A DNA stretch of 38,237 nucleotides from Beroe ovata. Taxonomy: Eukaryota; Ctenophora; Nuda; Beroida; Beroidae. The notes below the pieces were generated by a model. The model did no database searches. It had not been told where the DNA came from and was given only the letters and a program-made list of their open reading frames with translations. Of the stretch, positions 26,901-35,927 are shown in pieces. The stretch is taken from NCBI GenBank assembly GCA_946803715.1, contig CAMPET010000041.1, positions 303,052 through 341,288 on the forward strand, in the 5' to 3' direction. Made by a program: the position numbers and the translations under genes. Numbering within the stretch: position 1 is the stretch's first letter; each line of letters starts with the position of its first letter.

Positions 26901-29900
26901 AAGGTTGAATAGAAATTCCATACAGTAGGTAATGGAAAGCTGTCATGATAATCTCACGATATCCTTTTATTCAAAGGTGGAGTAGGTTAGGTGGGAATCC
27001 TCACCTCAGGATAGCAAAATGTTACCATAGGAAAAATACTCAGCTAGCTATCTGCCAAGCTGATGAACAATGGGAAAACGGTCTGGCAACGGTTCTCCTT
27101 GATCCAATATCCAACGATGATCAGCACATCAATTGTCCTCAAGTTAGACGAAGGTATATGGTATTATGGTACATACTCATAGCCATCTTCGGCTGATCAC
27201 CGACTCAATTGGCAGGCAAGATTGACTTGTCCTGCTGTCTGTTTGAAGCTTCAGGGCAATGTGGATCGGCTGTGTCTGTGGACAACAGACAGACTAAGCT
27301 CAGGGGAGGCTGTGGCCGTACAGGAAGAACACGCCATCACTTCGAGTAATGGGTAGCCTCCATGCGTCAGCATGACTGCCATCCAGCCTGGTTGATAAGT
27401 CGACCAAGGTCCCCTACTGAGACTAAGACAACCCATCCTCACGACATATACAAAATTCCATCACGTGATACTGGAGCTGAAAGATCACGTGATTAGTTTT
27501 ATGATAACCTGCATTATCGCTTGATAGGTATTCTTATACTCTTATAGAGTTATTGGTATTTCTGTTCCTTTTCATCCTAACTACCTAATGTAACGTAATG
27601 TCTGCGTCTGCTGGAAATCCATGCTAAACCATCTGTTGTAGACCGCCTGTGCTCCAGTCCAGTAGAGAGTTCGAGTTGGGTGATGTGTACCCTGTTACTG
27701 GGGGTTGATCTGGATAGGTGCTCATTATGTGAGTCGAGAGCCTTGATTTGAACGACTCTAAGGACGGAGCACAGGTAACACTGGGTGGGAGGGTGTTCCA
27801 CAGCCTTGGGCCTTTGACAGCGAAGGATTTGTCGAAGATGGACTTGGCATAGGACGCAGAGTTTCTTGGAAAAGATGGAACACAGCATTTTGTACCTAGT
27901 GGTGGGTTTTCATAGGTACTGATTGACAGATCATTTGGGGANTGTGTGTGTGTGTGTGTGTGTGTCTACTGTCTGTGTATTTGTGTCAATGGCACTCTCG
28001 ACTCCAACATAGGTATAATAGACAGTAGACAGTCTTAGTACACACCACACATCATCGAAAAAACGGCTTAATCAACCATTCCAGAGAAAAGTCAGTTTCA
28101 TCAAGGACAATAATTCCTCAGAAAGTGGGCTCTGAGCAGTCTGGAAAATATATGGCCGCTTTTTGGATATAAGTCCGCTTTTTCAAATTCAATGAAAAAG
28201 CAGCCGATCCCTTTTAACAGCTGACGTCCGGTTCTTAGGGTCGAACTTCCTCCAGCCCGCCAGAAAATTAATACACGTGATCTATACACGTGATCTATAC
28301 ACGCTGTGCAGTGTACATAGATCAACAATATACCAACTGTGCCTATATTATAGACTGTGCATTGCACCGAATATTTTGAAGTTCGAGCCACGAAATTTTC
28401 GAGTAGAAACACCCTTACCAGATAACATGTACTACTCAATTCTCCCAGCTGGAACGATTCTGGCTACAACCGTCTCTCAACATTGTCCTACTAGCGGGAA
28501 TTGGACTCAGAGAGCTCATCGACAGAATTGAACCGTTTTTCCGGTGTTCCACTGATCGGAGAACTGTTCTCATGCCAATCGTCTTGCTCCTCCTGGGGTT
28601 TAGGATTGTGAGTTTGTCATTTTTCGGGAGATTTTGTATCACGATACATTGTGTGGTAGTTGTCACTTGAAATTTGTCCATGATTTGTCGGTGCATTTGT
28701 CTATGTGTGCAAAGATAGGACAAGGCTTTGCGTCATAACCAATTTGTCGAAAATCGTACTGACCATCACTTGTGAAACTTTTTCGATCATTGAACACAAA
28801 CTCTCCCTCAGCACACAAACTACGAAGCGTGTAATCAGCGTGAAAACACACACATGGAGAATTTTGGTCGTCACATTTTATCAATTCTTCCCAACGACAG
28901 CATTTTACTGACCAGCGGGGATTTGAGTACTAACACATTTAGGTGAGCGAAAAGACAAGGAAATGTTTCATTCCGCCTTGCATGTTTAATTTTTGGATAT
29001 TTTCAAGGGAGCAATATTATAACCGCCTTATTATAAGGCGACAATTATACACTTCAAATAATATTTTGATTCATTTTCAATTATATTTCCCTTCACTTCT
29101 TTTAACTTCTCAAGTTCCCTTGACACCACACAGCCCCGTAATTCTCCCCTCTTGTAACCATGACACCCTCGTTACCATGACACCTCTCTCTAGGTATCTG
29201 ACACTTGCGGAAGACGTTAGAAGTGATGTCCATGTACTTGACTTGTCGTTCATGGGATCTGAATGGTTCATTCCGATTGTAGGGAAACACATGACAGGTG
29301 TCAACTTCCCTGGTCTTGGGTCAGTGAGAATCAACATCTTTCCCTCGTGATCAAACTGTGCGAAATCCATGCAACTTTTGCAGGTTTTGCTCCCAAACAC
29401 ACACCCCCTGATATCACCCCGCCCTTTCCCACAGATACCAGGCGCAAGGAAGACAAGACAGACGTCTCTACAACTTGGAGATGTTTCTCGATGCCAACAT
29501 GCCGTTCCGACCCGTGTTTGTGTGTCTCAAGCCACGTGATGTTGACATGGCTTCTGTTAAGAAGTACGAGCCACTCCCCTTCTCATTCTGCAGGAAGGTA
29601 TGAAATATATTCCCACATATTGATATCTCGTCCAGGCAGATACTAGGTACCCATATCAATAATTATCAATAATTATCGACTCGAATCCCGCCGATAACAT
29701 GATTGTGTCGTCGGAATTCGAATCAATGACCTGCCAAACTTTGAAGTGAGCTAGAGTAGGCTCCTCTTGACTTATCAGGGCGCTGGCAAGCGCCCGCAGC
29801 CACGGAGAGAAAATGGGCGTGGTCCCGGCCCGTAGGGNCCAAACAATTTCAATTGTTTTTGACTATAATATATACACACAATGCTCCCTCTGCTTGATTT

Positions 29901-31164
29901 AAAAACCAAATGTATAATTCCTTCAGCTTCAGATTGATTTAAACACGAAAATATGCATTCGCTCATTTTAATTCGACGCATGCGATGTTCCCTCAGCTTG
30001 ACTGAAACAGTGAAACACGTTCCGGGTTCCCAAGCTCACTTTATTATGTTCCCACAGTTTGTACGGAAAGGACGGACCGACCCGATGGCGTACGGTCCCA
30101 ATATCCCGGTCCCTGACATGGATACATATCTCCCTCCACGCTATGAGTTGTACGGTGAACACACGTGGGAACACGTGATTCTACACGAGTACTGGGAAGC
30201 TATGTGAGTGATGGTGGTGTGAGTGGTGTCAACTGTGGTGTCAATATTGTGTCAGTGTTTGGCGTCTATTGTCGGGGCACAAAGATTCTGTTAGTGCGTA
30301 AGAATGACTCTGTGTCAGTACTCAGTAGTCCAGTGTCAGCGTGTGGTGTCATAACAACATGTACTACGTCGAGCATAGTGTGGTATCATGGTGTCAATGA
30401 TTGCTGACACCATCTCTCCTCCCACAGGGTTAAGCCAGGACGGTTCATGTGGCAAGCAGCGGAGGCCGCAACTACATTGAAAAGGAAGAAGGAATTGTAC
30501 ACATCTGCCTACAAGGTTTAAAGCTTTTCCATTATACCAGCTTCAAACTGCACCTTGATTCACTTTCAGCTCATATCAGTCTAGCAACTTAGACCAGATT
30601 ATTGAATTGTCAAAAGGGTTGGTCTCCAACTTTTGAGAGCAATTTTTATTGGCAATTTGATAAATCAATGATCAATACTTTTCAGTACCTCCTCCAAGCT
30701 AAAGATAAGATATCCGCAAAGATTGACGCTGGGTTTATCAGTCCAATGTCATGGAATCACACTTCGTACTACAGGTACATAATTCACGTGACAGAATCCA
30801 ATACCACGTGACACATTTGTATACCACGTGACACAATTCCATACCACGTGACACCCATAAATCACGCGTGATTCCAGCAAGTATCTGGGAGTGCAGTGTC
30901 GTCAACTGTGGGCTGTCACGACTGATAGGGTCCTGAAACCTGGCAGTGATGCAGAGAAATACTATTCCTGTCAACGACGCCATTTCACCGACTATGTTAA
31001 CAGTGCAGATCAAACAACGAGGTGGGAGTTGTTGTCACCATGGTAACCATGTTAACATTGATTTGGTGTCAACGAAGTATTACATAAGCTGTTGTCTGTG
31101 TCATGATGGTAAAAGTGATTCTTTGTTGTTGTTGGTGTCGTTTTCGTTGTCGGTGTCGTTGTCG

Positions 31165-31223
<59 letters not shown>

Positions 31224-31370
31224 ATTGTTATTGTTGTTCTTGTTGTTGTTGTTGTTGTTGTTGGTTTTGTTTTTGTTGTCATTTTGCTAACAGAACATTG
31301 TCTCTACCGCAGAAATCACGATAAGGAATATCAGAATATTGTCATGCTCTTAGAAAACCCTGGGATGTAA
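14974..31370 (+). CDS. TMEM260: TMEM260, protein O-mannosyltransferase, 18 exons, apparently complete
   Basis: ER multipass GT-C-type enzyme; the mammalian protein O-mannosylates IPT domains of plexins and the MET/RON receptors. Exons, all phase-consistent: 14974-15171 (start uncertain; ATGs at 14908 and 14974 are in frame), 15295-15427, 15643-15765, 16117-16211, 16292-16405, 16919-16987, 17282-17392, 17575-17696, 17951-18065, 28449-28607, 28812-28942, 29194-29319, 29435-29597, 30058-30203, 30428-30515, 30686-30774, 30878-31021, 31313-31370. About 727 codons, against about 707 in human. Diagnostic motifs in order: LPGGDSGEL (acidic loop after TM1), [98 protein letters not shown], then a helical C-terminal region. 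Intron 9 (18066-28448) is about 10.4 kb and hosts an antisense gene. Exon 5 ends against an N at donor position +3. The final acceptor (31312) could instead be 31293, giving a different short tail. Confidence 0.95.
17416..17504 (+). repeat. (TTTG)n microsatellite
   Basis: Imperfect TTTG tetranucleotide tract in a TMEM260 intron, ending about 70 bp before the exon at 17575. Confidence 0.95.
17785..17822 (+). repeat. tRNA-like 5' half (possible SINE head)
   Basis: GGTAGCTCAATTGGTAGAGCA has a proper tRNA D-arm (GCTC/GAGC stem with AATTGGTA loop) and matches the A-box promoter. No T-arm or B-box (GGTTCGANNCC) follows in the next 80 bp; instead there is a TTTCCGATA-rich repeat (about 17830-17900). 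It is therefore not an intact tRNA gene, but a tRNA-derived fragment or SINE relic within the TMEM260 intron between exons 8 and 9. Confidence 0.5.
18675..22155 (-). CDS. Unrecognised 473-residue protein, four coding exons, nested antisense in TMEM260 intron 9
   Basis: Exons in transcript order: 22155-22069, 20300-19693, 19487-19416, 19329-18675; they total 1422 nt, exactly 474 codons. The start ATG ([12 protein letters not shown]) is followed by an acidic stretch and joins in phase to [19 protein letters not shown], a likely short helix. The middle (about 50-190) is low-complexity Ser/Thr/Glu/Pro-rich and probably disordered, ending with [13 protein letters not shown] and [14 protein letters not shown]. 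Then comes a beta-rich-looking segment, [20 protein letters not shown] then [14 protein letters not shown]. The last exon gives a helical C-terminal domain containing [20 protein letters not shown], a Ser/Lys linker, and [20 protein letters not shown]. No signal peptide or membrane segment. I cannot assign a family. The exon 3 donor falls on the N at 19415 (CC|NT, a GT only if N is G). The first exon is present again at 23388-23474 in the duplicated segment. Confidence 0.78.
19357..19396 (-). repeat. (CA)n microsatellite beside a splice acceptor
   Basis: CA tract on the plus strand (GT on the coding strand of the nested gene), 28 bp upstream of that gene's last acceptor at 19330. Frames through it are artefacts. 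Confidence 0.9.
19589..19704 (-). repeat. 38-bp tandem triplication spanning a splice donor
   Basis: Three units (19589-19626, 19627-19664, and 19665-19704 with a TA insertion). Each contains the minus-strand donor CACAG|GTATAATTAG. The one used in the in-phase gene model is in the third unit (exon end 19693). The others would end the exon at 19653 or 19615: the first shifts the frame by 40 nt, and the second comes after an in-frame stop at 19647-19649. Confidence 0.85.
20301..22068. other. First intron of the nested gene, nothing further recognised
   Basis: AT-rich intron of the minus-strand gene. Between 21898 and 22020 the plus strand has loosely repeated TGTTAGAAACAT / ATCCAATGTAAGGAA motifs. 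No other exon or RNA was seen. Confidence 0.5.
21898..23028. repeat. Large duplication A, copy 1
   Basis: Matches 23217-24550 at an offset of 1319 bp with scattered substitutions and indels. Contains the first coding exon of the nested gene (22069-22155) and its presumed promoter side. Homology fades around 23028, where the 128-bp dispersed repeat follows instead. Confidence 0.92.
23029..23156 (-). repeat. 128-bp dispersed repeat, copy 2
   Basis: Reverse-complement copy of 10027-10154 with a few substitutions. It lies at the divergence point between the two copies of duplication A, so it may be an insertion present on only one haplotype. Confidence 0.85.
23217..24550. repeat. Large duplication A, copy 2
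   Basis: Starts on the base after the N at 23216 and repeats 21898-23028. The coding exon copy (23388-23474) is identical. It differs by substitutions, small indels and an insertion of about 205 bp (23892-24098). Beginning exactly at a gap suggests an overlapping or allelic contig rather than a genuine tandem copy. Confidence 0.9.
23892..24098. repeat. Insertion of about 205 bp specific to copy 2 of duplication A
   Basis: Absent from the corresponding place in copy 1. It is built of short palindromic repeats: ATGTAGTGGCATGTAGT, two back-to-back units of AATTGCCACTTGTAC (23995-24024), and repeated CGGCAATTGAATA. The segment AATTTGGTGAAT occurs near both ends. Probably a repeat-rich polymorphic insertion. 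Confidence 0.65.
24551..25908. other. TMEM260 intron 9 sequence with GT microsatellite
   Basis: No exon detected. A long imperfect (GT)n tract runs about 25097-25340. A 23-bp inverted repeat occurs near 24767-24825 (AAATTCCACTTGGAGAAC against GTTCTCCAAGTGGAATAT), a potential hairpin. Confidence 0.55.
25910..26303. repeat. 150-bp satellite, about 2.5 units, cut by an N
   Basis: The landmark ATGAG(A/G)TC recurs at 25983, 26133 and 26283, and GTTACGGCCACGCCCATGTC at 26071 and 26221, giving a 150-bp period. An earlier diverged GGCCACGCCC occurs at 25917. The array stops at the N at 26304, so the true copy number is probably larger and collapsed in assembly. Confidence 0.88.
26305..28448. other. 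Distal TMEM260 intron 9, repeat-derived, no exon found
   Basis: No phase-compatible exon was seen. Two places share TCCTGCT(G/A)T(C/T)TGTTTGAA (26537 and 27225 areas), hinting at a diverged dispersed repeat. TCACGTGA palindromes occur at 27461 and 27485. A short GT tract follows the N at 27942. A decayed coding-like fragment near 27745 is listed separately. Confidence 0.45.
27745..27852 (+). pseudogene. Decayed coding-like fragment, possibly transposon-derived
   Basis: On the plus strand one frame reads [10 protein letters not shown], then [20 protein letters not shown], before a TAG at 27850-27852; the frame stays readable beyond it ([10 protein letters not shown]). It looks protein-like and is reminiscent of repetitive-element peptides seen in marine invertebrate genomes, but I cannot name the family and cannot find a start. 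It lies in a TMEM260 intron with no supporting splice sites. Confidence 0.3.
29784..29837. mobile_element. Second CTGGCAAGC-type element end, truncated at an N
   Basis: CTGGCAAGCGCCCGCAGCC resembles the left end at 9865. The sequence turns GC-rich and then hits the N at 29838, after which AT-rich sequence resumes; the internal part and the right end are missing. Located in the TMEM260 intron between 29597 and 30058. Confidence 0.5.
30784..30866 (+). repeat. Repeated CACGTGACA motif upstream of a splice acceptor
   Basis: Four CACGTGACA copies (three of them as ATACCACGTGACAC) spaced 19-24 bp apart, plus a related CACGCGTGA. They fill most of the 103-bp TMEM260 intron before the exon at 30878. 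Confidence 0.85.
31157..31280 (+). repeat. (TTG)n trinucleotide tract in TMEM260 last intron
   Basis: Over 100 bp of GTT/TTG repeat with few interruptions (ATT, CTT), ending about 30 bp before the last acceptor at 31312. Poly-Leu, poly-Cys and poly-Thr frames through it are artefacts. Confidence 0.97.
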
Positions 31371-31879
31371 CAGGTATTTCAAAGAATGTTCTATGAATTT
31401 TATGGAATTTCGTTACTAGGTAGCAGGAAGTTTGTAAGATTATGCATACTTCTTGCGTTCCTTCGACACTTAATTTTGAAATTCATTTATGCTATCAACT
31501 ATCTTATCCCATTTTAGACTTGGTATATTTTTAATTATTTTTGAATTATTTCCATTCTGTTTTATTTAATTCTTTATTTGGTATTTAATATTTGATTAAT
31601 TCTTTATCTCAATTTGTCGAGATAGAGACAGGATAAACAGTGATATTAATTTGCTTTATGCTAAGTTATTTATAGTATTTGTTAATGTTATTTGTTCAAC
31701 AATTTCCTGTTCAACAACTATTTGCATGATTTTTTAATTCATCTAAAAACTATTACTATACGCGATTCCGGAAACAACGTTTTAAATTTCAAATCAAATT
31801 TTGGTCGATACGAGTATGGCGCCTTTCCATCTTGGGAACAAATAACACAATCCTTTAAAATAACATACAAAATCACAAG

Positions 31880-31885
31880 AATAAA
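31880..31885 (+). terminator. Candidate poly(A) signal for TMEM260
   Basis: First canonical plus-strand AATAAA after the TMEM260 stop at 31370; others occur at 31982-31987 and 32059-32064. On the minus strand AATAAA occurs at 31573-31578 and 31561-31566, usable by the convergent small gene, so the two 3' UTRs may overlap. The rest of 31371-32186 is AT-rich without other features. Confidence 0.45.
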
Positions 31886-32186
31886 ATCAATGAATTTAAA
31901 ATATAACGTAATTTCACAGACAAAAATTCCTTAAATTAAAACTAGCGCATCTCATACATCATTTCTCTAGAATATGTTGCTAATAAAACTTCATTCAAAA
32001 ATGAGTCCAGCATTTTATGGCACTTGGATATTATTTTCTTTATACCACTTGGCTATTGAATAAAATACTCCATTTTGATAACGTTTTATACGGAAAAAAT
32101 CATGTCCTAAAATTAGGAATCACATTCGCTCCGATTTCCGGTTTTATACGATCCGATCACTGATATATGATCCTGATCCTGATCTC

Positions 32187-32570
32187 TCATGTTTCCCCTT
32201 GCTCCATCAGCTCCATTACCTCTGTTGCGTTTTCAATATCCACAAACTCGACATACGATCCCTTCTTCTTCCTCATGATATCCTCACTCCCCACCACCAC
32301 CACCATGCCCGAGGGTCTGTCCTCACCAGCACATCCCTGGTCATCCCTCTCCTCTTCCTCTCCTTCCTCCTCACGCTGGTACCGTTTGTTACGGAGCATG
32401 ATACCAGCCATCACAATCACGAGGACAGCCACCACGAGGACAGGGGATACGATGAGGAGTATCTCTCCAGGGTGGAGCTGTGAGGTGGTGTCCGAGGTGA
32501 GGACGAGGTGAGGCAGAGTGAGGAGGAGGACAAGTGGTGAGGAGGGAAGGAGTCGTGGTATTCGCTCCAT
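32187..32570 (-). CDS. Small single-pass type I membrane protein, 127 residues
   Basis: I do not recognise a family. The chosen ATG at 32570 starts MERIPRLLPSSPLVLLLTLP, a good signal peptide (cleavage near residue 26); the frame stays open further upstream but reads through repeat-like sequence there. A very short ectodomain follows (about 10 residues, DTTSQLHPGE), then one membrane helix (about 37-59, ILLIVSPVLVVAVLVIVMAG), a basic stop-transfer RNKRYQR, a strongly acidic run (EEEGEEEERDD), and a tail ending with KKKGSYVEFVDIENATEV and MELMEQGET. Codon and GC composition of 32190-32570 stand out against the AT-rich flanks. It converges on TMEM260. It could also be the last exon of a larger receptor: the sequence just before the ATG (CTCAACTCAGCAGG) contains possible AG acceptors. 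Confidence 0.6.
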   Translation of the reverse strand: MERIPRLLPSSPLVLLLTLPHLVLTSDTTSQLHPGEILLIVSPVLVVAVLVIVMAGIMLRNKRYQREEEGEEEERDDQGCAGEDRPSGMVVVVGSEDIMRKKKGSYVEFVDIENATEVMELMEQGET

Positions 32571-33652
32571 CCTGCTGAGTTGAGGAGTTATAGTATTATG
32601 GTGACGAAACAGGAAAAGGAAAACTAGATTTTTAATTCCGAGGGCGTTTTTGGAATGTATGGAAAGTTTTCGTATATATTCAAGAAACGCTAACAGGGTC
32701 AACATTCTATTGATTTGTGCCCGTGTAGATATAAAGCATGCAACGAAGCAATCTACCAACACAGGAGTGTTTGTGTCTGTGTGAGTGTGTTGTGTGACTG
32801 TGTGGCTGTATATTGTGTTCTGTGTGACTGTGTGACTGTGTGCACATTTCATGAATCCCTGAAACAATCCAATCATTCATGGACTCAAATCCATCGGTTG
32901 ATTAATCAGAAACAGAACTTTGGGTGCTTCACCTTTGTAAATATTGTGTTGTGTGTGTGTGTGTGTGTGTGTCTGTGTGTGTCTGTGTGTGTGCCTGTGT
33001 GTATCCGTAGTTCTGTTTCAACGAGAGTGTCTGTAATTGTGTAATTTTTTCTGGGTAAAGTGTTCAGCATACTCATTTTGTGTTTGGAAAATAAGAAATA
33101 TCGGGCATTTTTAACAGAAGATTTGATTCTGTCTAAAACAACGTAAAATTTGAACAGCCGTGTACACTGTTATATACATGACTGCATGAAGAAAAGCGAG
33201 CTCAACAAAAGAGAAATCAGTCCAATATACGGGGCTGTGATTCCCTCCCGACCATCCACGGTATCATGCTATATGACTATCGACGATGGCTGATGATGGA
33301 TAAGTACTGATGTAGGGATTGCACTGTGTATATATCGATCCATTGATGAGCTGGTGCTAAAACGTTTGTGTGAAAAGTATACTACACGCTATTGATAATG
33401 ATGCTTATCAAAAACAAATCATTCTGACCAGCTTTTTACTGATGCAATCTATAAAAAGGAGCACACGGTTTTTTAATAAGTAGTTCCAAGTAAAAGTACT
33501 ATGAGTAAATATAGCTCCTAGTAACTAAGCTGACCAGTGACCACCGAACAATGTAAAATTTACTGGGGAACCGCGATGTTATTACATAGAATCGATAAGC
33601 AAAATGTTGCCATTTGGTGAGGGTAATATGGCATAATCATCCCGAGCACTGA
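32571..33652. other. Intergenic, microsatellites only
   Basis: Contains imperfect (GT)n at about 32766-32842 and 32945-33003 and otherwise AT-rich unique sequence. No exon or RNA gene was recognised. Confidence 0.5.
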
Positions 33653-35006
33653 TATACTATAACCACCACAATCATGCGGTAAATTTGTCGATAGTAACTG
33701 TTTTGAGTGTCTTGGCGATAAACTACTGGTATATTTATATCACCAAAATTATACTTATCATGAACCCTAAAACATCTGTGTAGTAGGCTGCTTTCCGATG
33801 GTCATCATGTGATATTTTTTATCGCCGGGTCGCTAATATACAGATGTTGACTCAGTGCACACCTATAGTGGCAGCAGTAGTGGCATGAGGGGCTGATGAC
33901 ATGATAAGCTATAGTACTGTGACATAGTGGCATGAGCAATGAAGGGCTGATGACATAAGCTATAGTACTGTGACATAATAAGAAACAGGGAATTCACACT
34001 GACCATAACCATAACTGATAACAGCTGTTGTCGCTATAAGAAGATCATAACCTGAAAGCGAGTGGGATAGATTTTGATATCGTAATTTCATTCAAAGTCA
34101 AATAATATAATGTGAAAGATTCTTAAGTGTCAGCAAATCGTTGAGTAAGATAAAAGGTGGTGGTAATGTGAATATTTCACTACTAAGGTAACTGCTCCTT
34201 TAGCAAAAGCATCGCAAGAAACGTTTAAATTTGGCTGTGATTCACTTAGTGAATAGTGTAATCTGGTATCACGCGAAAACTCCTGTGCTAAATGATACGA
34301 AACTACACCTTGACTATAAGATAGTAACATGCGATCCACGAAATGAAAGTAAACTACACAGACACACCAAATACATTGTGTGTAAAATATTCATTTCAAT
34401 GAAAGTTATAAAACAACGATCCCTCAAAACATTACCACTACCATATTAATTAGCGTAAGTTAAAGTTTGCTGCCTTACTCTAACACTCCTACAATATCAA
34501 TGTGCTGTATCCTGATTATAGGTAGGCTCAAGTACAGACTTAGTATATTAGTGACAAGTGAGAGTGTCATGCCAGCTACGTTGAGTAATAATCTCTGTGG
34601 GTCTCGATTTAATCCCACTAATTTGCATGTAACACTTAGTTGTAACAGCTTTGTCTTAATCTTATGAGTAGAACGTCTCTTTACCTAAGCTTTCTGTAAT
34701 GTCGGTGAAGCAATGAATAATGATAGTTAAGTACAACTTAATATTACTGAGTTAATGAATTAAAATTGAATTGCTTATTTTAATTGACTATGTTAATGAG
34801 TTGCTGACTATATAAACGAAAGATTTGAATGCAGGACATGCATTTGCCTGGCGATGCAAGGCCCAGCTGACGCGAGCCGCGAAGCGGCGAGCGCCATTAA
34901 ATACTTAGGGCCGTATATACTTAGGGCCATTAAATACTTCCATGGAAATTAAATACTTCCATGGAAATAATTCCATGGAATGTCTAATTATCGTAAAACT
35001 ATAAGT
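33653..35006. repeat. Large duplication B, copy 1
   Basis: 1354 bp that recur at 35928-37281 with only about two substitutions seen. The right end is directly against the N at 35007. No gene was recognised inside; short frames have no family resemblance. Its end contains a GC-rich foldback-like patch (CGCGAGCCGCGAAGCGGCGAGCG) and repeated TTAAATACTTCCATGGAAA. Confidence 0.95.
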
Positions 35007-35050
35007 NCCAATCTGCTCAGTTAAACGTTGCAAAACAGATTATATAAAGA

Positions 35051-35512
35051 ACTAGAACACCCGTCAAGAGGGCGTGCTATAGCTACACTCAATTTCGAAT
35101 ACTTAGTGAATAAGAGAAATTAGAATTTAAGTATTTGAATGAGTAAGCTTCAAAATTGAAATGTCTTAAAACAAAGAAACGACAAAATGACAGCAACAGT
35201 GGCGCGCGCGCACTTTCAATAGATATGCACGTGCAACTCCTTTGTCGCGTAGCAACGCGCACTGAATTAATCTATCCTATATTGCATAGTCGTTTTCGTC
35301 GGCAATTTTTCCAACTTCCGACGCCGATTACAAAAAATCAAAGGCCTAATTCAAAAATCCGAAATGATGTTCGACAGCGGAATCGGTTTTTATACCACCT
35401 TGCAAAAAATCCCGCCTCTCCAACTCCATTTGGTTGAGTTATTTGCGCACGCGCTTAAAGTGCCTTCTTCCTTTATATTATAGACTAGAAAACCCGTCAA
35501 GTGGACGCTATT
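35051..35512 (+). repeat. Pair of 29-31-bp direct repeats 433 bp apart
   Basis: ACTAGAACACCCGTCAAG...GGCGTGCTAT (35051-35080) and ACTAGAAAACCCGTCAAG...GGACGCTAT (35484-35510) are diverged copies in the same orientation. The sequence between them is CpG-rich (for example GGCGCGCGCGCACTTTC near 35200). It may be an eroded dispersed element lying in the small contig between two Ns. Confidence 0.5.
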
Positions 35513-35927
35513 CACGGCATACGGAAATCTTAACGATGAGAATTAAGATTTTGTGTACGACGTCAAAAAAGTTTACTCGTGCTTGATTTCTTGTTGATGA
35601 CTTGATGAGATGATGTGAGGTGACTAAATGAAACGAAAATGGTCAAATAAGATGATAGTCAAATAAGATGTGTTAAGAAACAAAAATGGGAAATGGAGGG
35701 TGTTATGAAAGGTATGAAACTTTGTAGAGAGCTTGGCGTTTGAATGCAATTGGAACTTGTAAGCAATGATCACGTGCACTGAAGGATGAAATGAATGATT
35801 GCTCCTTCATAAATTAAATCGTTTTTTGTGATTTTATTGATGCATCTGCGCGCCACAAATAATCAAATAATTAATCAAACATAATTCAAATGTGTATAAT
35901 ATTGTGTGTGTGTGTGTGTGTGTGTGN

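Noticed and set aside
30946-31324. Poly-Leu, poly-Cys and poly-Thr frames up to 114 codons
   Set aside because: Products of the (TTG)n tract in the last TMEM260 intron.
34130-34667. Frames of 66-72 codons repeated at 36405-36942
   Set aside because: Their recurrence is due to the duplicated segment, not conservation; AT-rich, no motif.
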